Of a stretch of DNA of 12,463 bases, positions 7,595 through 12,463 are shown in pieces (position 1 is the stretch's first letter; the number at the start of each line of letters is the position of its first letter). The DNA is taken from the NCBI GenBank assembly GCA_021545665.1, contig JAJRTX010000069.1, forward strand, positions 1 to 12,463. The letters are read 5' to 3'. The DNA is from Zetaproteobacteria bacterium (GTDB lineage Bacteria; Pseudomonadota; Zetaproteobacteria; Mariprofundales; Mariprofundaceae). The notes beneath the pieces are model-generated. The model saw nothing but the letters and a program-made list of their open reading frames with translations. It did no database searches and was not told the DNA's origin. Both the position numbers and the translations under genes were made by a program.

Positions 7595-8230
7595 CTAAAA
7601 CAGCCAGGGGGCATCCTGTTTGCGTGTTGATTCATAGCTGCGGATCGTCTCCGATTCTTGCAATGTCAGGCCGATATCATCGAGTCCATTAAACAGACAG
7701 TGTTTGCGGAAAGCATCCACTTCAAAAGAAAATGACTGGCCGGACGGCGTGCTCACCTTCTGCGCTGCCAGATCAATACTCAGGCTATAACCTTCGCTCT
7801 CAGTACACTCTTTGAACAGCTGATCGACAATCGCATCATCCAGCACAATCGGCAGAATACCGTTCTTAAAACAGTTATTGTAAAAAATATCGGCAAAGCT
7901 CGGTGCAATAACGCAGGAAAAACCATAATCAAGAATCGCCCATGGCGCATGTTCGCGCGATGAACCGCAACCGAAATTTTCGCGCGCCAGCAGAATCTGC
8001 GCGCCCTGATAACGCGGTTGATTGAGTACAAAATCAGCTCGTCTGGGACGCTTCGTGCAATCCATTCCCGGCTCGCCCTGATCCTCATAACGCCATTCAT
8101 CAAACAGAAACGGGCCATAACCGGTGCGCTTGATTGATTTCAGAAACTGCTTGGGAATAATCGCATCGGTATCAACATTGGCGCGATCCATCGGTGCAAC
8201 CAGCCCGTTCAAAGTAGTAAATGCCTGCAT
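7595..8230 (-). CDS. leuD: LeuD, 3-isopropylmalate dehydratase small subunit
   Basis: LeuD pairs with LeuC to isomerise 2-isopropylmalate to 3-isopropylmalate in leucine synthesis. The 211-residue product has the swivelling aconitase-type fold: it opens with the [13 protein letters not shown] block (18-30), where substrate-contacting residues lie, and has the hallmark [16 protein letters not shown] at 84-99. Length matches the roughly 200-residue proteobacterial form. An AAGGAG motif sits 7 nt before the ATG, a strong ribosome binding site. It lies 15 nt downstream of leuC, so the two are one transcript. No leuB follows; the gene beyond is convergent. Confidence 0.97.
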   Translation of the reverse strand: MQAFTTLNGLVAPMDRANVDTDAIIPKQFLKSIKRTGYGPFLFDEWRYEDQGEPGMDCTKRPRRADFVLNQPRYQGAQILLARENFGCGSSREHAPWAILDYGFSCVIAPSFADIFYNNCFKNGILPIVLDDAIVDQLFKECTESEGYSLSIDLAAQKVSTPSGQSFSFEVDAFRKHCLFNGLDDIGLTLQESETIRSYESTRKQDAPWLF

Positions 8231-8245
8231 CTTATAACTCCTTTT

Positions 8246-9649
8246 TCAATTCCAGCTTCTGATATCTACAAAGTGACCGGCAATACCGGCTGCGGCGGCC
8301 ATAGCGGGACTGACCAGATGGGTGCGCCCACCCATACCCTGACGACCTTCAAAATTACGGTTCGAAGTGGAAGCACAGCGTTCACCGGGTTCCAGTCTGT
8401 CGGCGTTCATAGCCAGACACATGGAACAGCCGGGCTCGCGCCATTCAAAGCCAGCTTCTGTAAAAATAACATCCAGCCCTTCCGCTTCCGCCTGCGCCTT
8501 CACCAGCCCGGAACCGGGAACAACCATGGCCAGCTTCACATTGGCTGCCACCTGTTTCCCCTCCACCATGGCCGCAGCCTCTCTGAAATCTTCAATGCGG
8601 CCATTGGTACAGGAACCAATAAATACCTTGTCTACATACACCTCTTCAATCGGTGTTCCGGCTTCCAGCCCCATATATTCCAGCGCCCGCTGCCAGCCTT
8701 CTTTTTGCACATCATCTCTGGCGTCGTCCGGATCGGGTATGTTTTCCGTAACCGGCAAAACCATCTCGGGGCTCGTACCCCAGCTTACCTGCGGTGTGAT
8801 ATCGGCAGCATCGTAAACCAGTTCTTTATCAAACTTGGCATCAGCATCGGAATGCAGCTCTCGCCATGCAGCTTCCGCTTTAACCAGCGTTTCACCCTCA
8901 GGCGAATGCGGGCGCCCCCTGACATAGGCGATGGTTTTATCATCCACAGCCACCATGCCGCAACGTGCACCCGCTTCGATGGTCATATTGCACAGGCTCA
9001 TGCGCCCTTCCATACTCAATTCAGTCACCGCTGTTCCGGCAAATTCAATGGCGAATCCTGTGCCACCGGCAGTGCCGATCTTACCAATAATATATAAGGC
9101 CACATCCTTGCCGGTAATGCCAGCGGGCAGCTTGCCTTCGACGCTGATACGCATGGTTTTCGGTTTTTTCTGGATCAGGCATTGAGTAGCCAGCACATGC
9201 TCCACCTCGGACGTGCCGATGCCCATGGCAATGGCCCCAAAAGCGCCATGCGTGGAGGTATGCGAATCACCGCACACCACCGTCATGCCGGGCAAAATCA
9301 GCCCCTGCTCCGGGCCCATCACATGCACCACGCCCTGACGAATATCATTCAGACCGTATTCGGTGATGCCGAACTCCTCACAGTTGGCATCCAGCGCCTC
9401 CACCTGAGTGAGCGCAACTGGATCAGTAATACCTTTATCACGACCAGTCGTTGGCACATTATGATCGGGCGTGGCAACCGTCGCATTGACGCGCCACAAC
9501 TTGCGCCCGGCCATCCTCAAACCTTCAAAGGCTTGCGGACTGGTTACCTCATGCACCAGTTGGCGATCAATATACAGCAATACCGAACCATCATCGTTTT
9601 CTTTGACGATGTGCTGCTGCCAGACTTTTTCAAATAATGTTGTTCCCAT
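8246..9649 (-). CDS. leuC: LeuC, 3-isopropylmalate dehydratase large subunit (4Fe-4S)
   Basis: LeuC is the iron-sulfur catalytic subunit of isopropylmalate isomerase. With the start at 9649 it has 467 residues, almost the E. coli length of 466. The three cluster cysteines are present: Cys347 in FIGSCTNGR, then Cys408 and Cys411 in GCSMCLAMN. The aconitase-type motif [15 protein letters not shown] lies near 124-138, and the C-terminal [10 protein letters not shown] block near 429-438 is intact. The frame is open to an ATG at 9670, but that start has no ribosome binding site. The ATG at 9649 gives the usual MGxTLxEK N-terminus and follows an AAGGTGAGG stretch, so I chose it. The gene is divergent from a LysR regulator. 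Confidence 0.97.
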   Translation of the reverse strand: MGTTLFEKVWQQHIVKENDDGSVLLYIDRQLVHEVTSPQAFEGLRMAGRKLWRVNATVATPDHNVPTTGRDKGITDPVALTQVEALDANCEEFGITEYGLNDIRQGVVHVMGPEQGLILPGMTVVCGDSHTSTHGAFGAIAMGIGTSEVEHVLATQCLIQKKPKTMRISVEGKLPAGITGKDVALYIIGKIGTAGGTGFAIEFAGTAVTELSMEGRMSLCNMTIEAGARCGMVAVDDKTIAYVRGRPHSPEGETLVKAEAAWRELHSDADAKFDKELVYDAADITPQVSWGTSPEMVLPVTENIPDPDDARDDVQKEGWQRALEYMGLEAGTPIEEVYVDKVFIGSCTNGRIEDFREAAAMVEGKQVAANVKLAMVVPGSGLVKAQAEAEGLDVIFTEAGFEWREPGCSMCLAMNADRLEPGERCASTSNRNFEGRQGMGGRTHLVSPAMAAAAGIAGHFVDIRSWN

Positions 9650-9699
9650 ATCCTGCCTCACCTTATTCATTACATAGAGTAAAATTCAACTAATGACGC

Positions 9700-9728
9700 A
9701 TAATATACTTGACTAAATCATATATGAA
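9700..9728 (-). promoter_or_regulatory. Candidate promoter for leuCD
   Basis: Reading the minus strand, TTCATA (9723-9728) and TATTAT (9700-9705) are 17 nt apart, with four and five matches to the sigma70 -35 and -10 hexamers. Transcription would begin near 9693, about 44 nt before the leuC start. The -35 overlaps the left arm of the dyad at 9722-9749, so a protein bound there would affect it. The hexamers were found by eye only. Confidence 0.35.
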
Positions 9729-9737
9729 GGGAATTAT
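9709..9737 (+). promoter_or_regulatory. Candidate promoter for the LysR gene
   Basis: TTGACT (9709-9714) matches the -35 consensus at five positions. After 17 nt, AATTAT (9732-9737) matches the -10 at four positions, including the key A and T. Transcription would start near 9744, leaving a leader of about 20 nt. It runs back-to-back through the leuCD promoter candidate and the dyad, the usual geometry for LysR autoregulation. Confidence 0.38.
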
Positions 9738-9756
9738 CCTCCTTCATATGTTTAGT
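9712..9756. repeat. Compound dyad between leuC and the LysR gene
   Basis: ATATGAAGG (9722-9730) and CCTTCATAT (9741-9749) are exact reverse complements with a 10-nt spacer. Outside them ACTAAA (9712-9717) pairs with TTTAGT (9751-9756), the left side having three more bases between the arms. The structure covers both promoter candidates and ends 7 nt before the LysR start. It could be the operator of the adjacent LysR protein or an RNA hairpin over its start region. Confidence 0.5.
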
Positions 9757-9763
9757 TTTTCTC

Positions 9764-10705
9764 ATGTCTAATATTAGCAGTATGCCACCGCTAAATGCCC
9801 TGAAGGCTTTTGTCGCTACTGGCCGCCATCTGAATATGACTGCTGCGGCAAAAGAGCTGTTTGTCACTCCTTCGGCTCTCAGCCACCAGATTCGCGGACT
9901 GGAAGAGATACTTGGCGTCAAATTATTTGTCAGAAGCCGCCATGGCCTCACACTCGCCGAAACAGGGCGCCTAATTTTACCCGGCCTGAATGACGCATTC
10001 GATCAAATGGCAAAAACCATGGCTTTACTGAAAGCCGACAAGGACAAACAAACACTGACCATAAGTATGCTGTCCACCTTTGCCATGCGCTGGTTTATCC
10101 CGCGCCTGTCCCGTTTTCAACAGCAGTATGCCGATATTGATGTGCGCATTTCCACTTCAGTAGAACTGGTGAATTTTGATCGTGACAATGTCGACTGCGC
10201 CATCCGTTTTGGTGCAGGTCACTGGCCCGGACTGGCTGCAATCCGTCTGTTTACCGAACAGCTCACCCCCGTCTGTAGCCCATCGTTAATCACGGCAGAA
10301 AAGCCACTCGAAAATCCCCGCAATCTCGAATCCTTTACCCTGCTACATGCCCGCCTGCGCCCGGATGACTGGCGCATATGGCTGAATGCCGTCGGGCTCA
10401 ATGATTTCAAGTTGGCCCATGGACAAGTATATGAAACCCGCAATTTCGCCATCCAGGCAGCAGTTGACGGGCTTGGCGTAGCCATTGTTGATCCATCACT
10501 GGCAGCCAGAGAAATTGAATCGGGGCGACTCATTCAACCGTTCAAGCAAACGCTGACAGGAGAAAATGCCTACTATCTGGTATATCCGAAAACCCGGGGT
10601 ACAGACCCATCCATTATCGCTTTGCAGAACTGGTTGCTGGATGAATCAACTGAGCCTTTGGCGTTCGCCGCCGATAACGCTATCCTCGCGGCCACAAATG
10701 ATTAA
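9764..10705 (+). CDS. LysR-family transcriptional regulator, GcvA-like
   Basis: The protein is a cytoplasmic DNA-binding regulator. The 313 residues begin with [19 protein letters not shown] (8-26), the opening typical of the GcvA branch, with the winged helix-turn-helix recognition region near [21 protein letters not shown] (28-48). A linker helix leads to a two-lobed effector domain (about 92-300), whose ligand cannot be read from sequence. GcvA itself controls glycine cleavage genes, but this large subgroup has many targets. The gene is divergent from leuCD, an arrangement I recall from Pseudomonas leuC loci, and is followed by dcd after 14 nt. The likeliest target is leuCD or its own operon (inference). 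The ATG at 9764 has no clear ribosome binding site; the ATG at 9782, directly before PPLNALKAF, is an alternative. Confidence 0.92.
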   Translation: MSNISSMPPLNALKAFVATGRHLNMTAAAKELFVTPSALSHQIRGLEEILGVKLFVRSRHGLTLAETGRLILPGLNDAFDQMAKTMALLKADKDKQTLTISMLSTFAMRWFIPRLSRFQQQYADIDVRISTSVELVNFDRDNVDCAIRFGAGHWPGLAAIRLFTEQLTPVCSPSLITAEKPLENPRNLESFTLLHARLRPDDWRIWLNAVGLNDFKLAHGQVYETRNFAIQAAVDGLGVAIVDPSLAAREIESGRLIQPFKQTLTGENAYYLVYPKTRGTDPSIIALQNWLLDESTEPLAFAADNAILAATND

Positions 10706-10719
10706 AAGGGAGGCACGCC

Positions 10720-11289
10720 TTGTCCATTAAATCGGATCGATGGATACGCAAAATGGCTAACGAGCATGGCATGATTGAGCCGTTCGTGGATGGCCAGGTG
10801 AAAAAAGCGGAAAATGGTGACGGGATTGTCTCCTATGGCCTTTCTTCTTATGGCTACGATGTGCGCTGCTCCGACGAATTTAAAATCTTCACCAATATTA
10901 ATTCCGCAGTTGTTGACCCCACAAATTTCTGTTCCAGCTCTTTTGTCGATGTGCAGTCCGATGTCTGCATTATCCCGCCCAACTCATTTGCGCTGGCACG
11001 CACGGTGGAATTCATGCGCATTCCGCGCTCTGTATTGACCATCTGTCTGGGTAAATCAACTTATGCGCGCTGCGGCATTATCGTCAATGTCACGCCGCTG
11101 GAGCCGGAATGGGAAGGTCATGTGACACTGGAATTTTCCAATACCACACCGCTTCCAGCCAGGATTTATGCCGGTGAAGGTGTGGCTCAGTTTCTGTTTT
11201 TCGAATCTGATGAAGTCTGTGAAACCTCGTATAAGGACAAAAGTGGCAAATATCAGGGGCAAACGGGCGTCACCGTACCAAGGTTATAG
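10720..11289 (+). CDS. dcd: dCTP deaminase, TTG start
   Basis: Dcd converts dCTP to dUTP, the main bacterial route to dUMP for thymidylate synthesis. The 189-residue trimeric-type enzyme has the conserved [10 protein letters not shown] (111-120), with the Ser and Arg of the active site, and [18 protein letters not shown] (130-147), where Glu138 is the catalytic general base. The C-terminal [12 protein letters not shown] (178-189) closes over the nucleotide in the family. The start is TTG: it follows GGGAGG (10708-10713) by 6 nt and yields the standard N-terminus [14 protein letters not shown] later ATG at residue 12 would remove conserved sequence. It lies 14 nt after the LysR gene and 2 nt before metF, so the three probably share a transcript. 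The sequence looks like the monofunctional deaminase rather than the deaminase/dUTPase. Confidence 0.96.
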   Translation: MSIKSDRWIRKMANEHGMIEPFVDGQVKKAENGDGIVSYGLSSYGYDVRCSDEFKIFTNINSAVVDPTNFCSSSFVDVQSDVCIIPPNSFALARTVEFMRIPRSVLTICLGKSTYARCGIIVNVTPLEPEWEGHVTLEFSNTTPLPARIYAGEGVAQFLFFESDEVCETSYKDKSGKYQGQTGVTVPRL

Positions 11290-11291
11290 GC

Positions 11292-12167
11292 ATGAAAGTA
11301 TCCGAGATCTTTTCCCAAGCGGATAAAGCGCTTATTTCCTGTGAGTTCTTCCCACCCAGGACGGATAAGGGTGAGGAAAACCTGTGGAACTGTCTGAATG
11401 AATTGAAAGCGATCAACCCGTCTTATATTTCCGTCACTTACGGAGCCGGCGGTTCCACCCAGAACCGCACCAAAAGCATCGTCACCCGCATCAAGTCGGA
11501 AACCAGCTTTTCAGCAGTCGCGCATCTGACCTGCGTGGGCGCGACAAAAGCCGAACTGGCAGAACTGCTGGCCGATTATCGTGCTGTCGGCATTGAAAAT
11601 ATTCTGGCCCTGCGTGGTGATGCGCCTGAAGGTGCAGACAGCTTCGAAGCCGTAACAGGCGGCTTTTCCTATGCCACAGACCTGATTGCTTTCCTGCGTG
11701 AGCAGGGGGATTTCTCCATTGCCTGCGCTACTTATCCGGAGGGACATCCGGAATCGGCAGGCGGCGTTGCAGATGATATCCGCTATCTGAAACTCAAGCA
11801 GGACAATGGCGCCGATGCCGCTATCACCCAGTATTTCTTTAATAATGAAGCATTTTTCCGCTTCCGCGATGCAGCGGAAAAAGCAGGCATCACCATTCCC
11901 ATTATCCCCGGCATTATGCCCATCTCGAACTTCGATCAGATTGTTCGCTTTTCGGGCATGTGCGGTGCGCAGATTCCGGACTGGCTGCATGCGAGAATGA
12001 CCCCAATCAGGGAGAATCTGGATGCCGTGCAACAGCTGGGCATTGAGTTGGCCACAGAACAGTGCAGGGAGTTGCTGGATGCCGGAGTGCCGGGATTTCA
12101 CTTTTACACCCTGAATAAATCAGCATCGACCATCGCCATCTATAAGAACCTGCAAGACCAGCTCTAG
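11292..12167 (+). CDS. metF: 5,10-methylenetetrahydrofolate reductase MetF
   Basis: MetF reduces 5,10-methylene-THF to 5-methyl-THF, the methyl donor for methionine synthase, using FAD. The 291-residue TIM barrel shows the N-terminal CEFFPPRT (17-24) with catalytic Glu18, SVTYGAGGST (47-56) for cofactor binding, and ILALRGDAP (104-112) with Asp110, the FAD-tuning acid in E. coli. The late QYFFNNEAFFRFRD and PGIMPISNF blocks are typical. Length agrees with E. coli MetF (296). It begins 2 nt after dcd with only a weak AAGG upstream, so translation is probably coupled. The TAG stop (12165-12167) lies inside the left terminal repeat of a palindromic element; the protein end looks complete, so the element adjoins the gene without evident damage. 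Confidence 0.97.
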   Translation: MKVSEIFSQADKALISCEFFPPRTDKGEENLWNCLNELKAINPSYISVTYGAGGSTQNRTKSIVTRIKSETSFSAVAHLTCVGATKAELAELLADYRAVGIENILALRGDAPEGADSFEAVTGGFSYATDLIAFLREQGDFSIACATYPEGHPESAGGVADDIRYLKLKQDNGADAAITQYFFNNEAFFRFRDAAEKAGITIPIIPGIMPISNFDQIVRFSGMCGAQIPDWLHARMTPIRENLDAVQQLGIELATEQCRELLDAGVPGFHFYTLNKSASTIAIYKNLQDQL

Positions 12168-12332
12168 GAATCTATCGGACTTATGAGAAATCTACTGCGA
12201 TGCAAGGACAGCGATCTAAAACAGCCTGAATTTTCGTTACATAGTTACCACTATGCTCCTCAAAATTATACTGTTTTTGCCTCGCTTCCCCACCTGCTCG
12301 TTACAATTCCCCTAAGTCCGATAGACTCCTAG
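12164..12332. mobile_element. MITE/REP-like 169-bp palindromic element with 20-bp terminal inverted repeats
   Basis: The ends, CTAGGAATCTATCGGACTTA (12164-12183) and its partner at 12313-12332, are reverse complements at 19 of 20 positions. Nested inner arms share the same centre near 12248: AAAACAG (12218-12224) with CTGTTTT (12271-12277), AATTTT (12229-12234) with AAAATT (12262-12267), and CATAGT (12240-12245) with ACTATG (12250-12255) around a TACC loop. The whole element can fold as one long imperfect hairpin. It holds no gene. CTAG at both tips fits the NTAN target preference, often CTAG, known for IS630 transposases, with TA as the duplicated site. It may also terminate metF transcription. 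A non-mobile dispersed palindrome is the alternative. Confidence 0.65.
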
Positions 12333-12413
12333 TACATAGACTATATTATATTGATGATTAAAAGTGTAGGATAAAGAGGATGTAAGAACTCTATTAACGA
12401 GGGGTCAATCCGA

Positions 12414-12463
12414 ATGTCTGCAAAGAAATATATAGTCCGATTAAGGCAATTTGAACGTCAACA
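12414..12463 (+). CDS. Probable IS630-family transposase, first 16 codons (runs off right edge)
   Basis: Only the first 16 residues are visible: MSAKKYIVRLRQFERQ. The pattern KKYIVxLxxxER is the usual opening of IS630-family (DDE, Tc1/mariner-like) transposases, just before their N-terminal helix-turn-helix. The ATG follows GAGGGG (12399-12404) by 9 nt, a good ribosome binding site, which supports a real start. The 81 nt between the palindromic element and this ATG (12333-12413) are AT-rich and should hold the left end of the insertion sequence and its promoter, but the exact end cannot be set without the other terminus. The identification rests on a short stretch, and the catalytic DDE residues lie outside. 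Confidence 0.6.
   Translation, partial: MSAKKYIVRLRQFERQ

Noticed and set aside
8273..9097. A 274-codon open frame on the plus strand opposite leuC
   Set aside because: It is antisense to a fully conserved leuC with intact cluster cysteines; its composition is that of a shadow frame and shows no motif.
11511..12101. A 196-codon open frame on the minus strand opposite metF
   Set aside because: metF is conserved along the whole stretch and no family feature appears in the antisense frame.
12433..12446. AGTCCGAT inside the transposase start, resembling part of the palindrome's terminal repeat
   Set aside because: The 8-bp similarity lies in coding sequence (VRL codons) and is too short to call a further repeat end.

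Overview
The window looks like a piece of a proteobacterial chromosome with roughly balanced base composition. The evidence is ordinary proteobacterial housekeeping genes (ftsH, tilS, znuACB, leuCD, dcd, metF), tightly packed and overlapping operons, ATG/GTG/TTG starts with purine-rich ribosome binding sites, and a GcvA-type LysR regulator. I cannot fix the class from sequence alone; a gamma- or zetaproteobacterium is a guess.

Layout. Positions 1-4325 are a minus-strand block read as an unrecognised 747-residue gene, then tilS (7-nt overlap), then ftsH, which runs off the left edge. A 147-nt divergent control region (4326-4472) separates it from a plus-strand zinc-uptake operon, znuA-znuC-znuB, with an RDD-family membrane protein overlapping its end. 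This control region holds a plausible Zur-type operator and a perfect 9-bp inverted repeat. Positions 7352-7594, between convergent genes, hold a degenerate palindromic repeat. Next comes minus-strand leuC-leuD (leucine biosynthesis), divergent from a LysR regulator across a compact region with overlapping promoter candidates and a dyad. The regulator is followed at 14 nt and 2 nt by dcd (TTG start) and metF. The metF stop codon lies inside the left terminal repeat of a 169-bp MITE-like palindrome (12164-12332). About 80 nt further on, a transposase gene of IS630 type begins and leaves the window.

How the genes work together. The left block combines protein quality control (FtsH), decoding fidelity (TilS) and a protein of unknown role that may carry a decayed class III nucleotide-cyclase fold. 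ZnuACB would take up zinc, which FtsH also needs as cofactor. LeuCD perform isopropylmalate isomerisation, probably with the neighbouring LysR as a local regulator. Dcd and MetF both sit next to the 5,10-methylene-THF branch point, through dUMP supply for thymidylate and commitment of one-carbon units to methionine. The right edge is a mobile-DNA boundary.

No stretch above 300 nt lacks a gene. The most unusual items are the unrecognised 747-residue protein, the palindromic element fused to the metF stop codon, and the degenerate repeat at 7365-7547. I found no CRISPR array, tRNA, rRNA or recognisable defence system.
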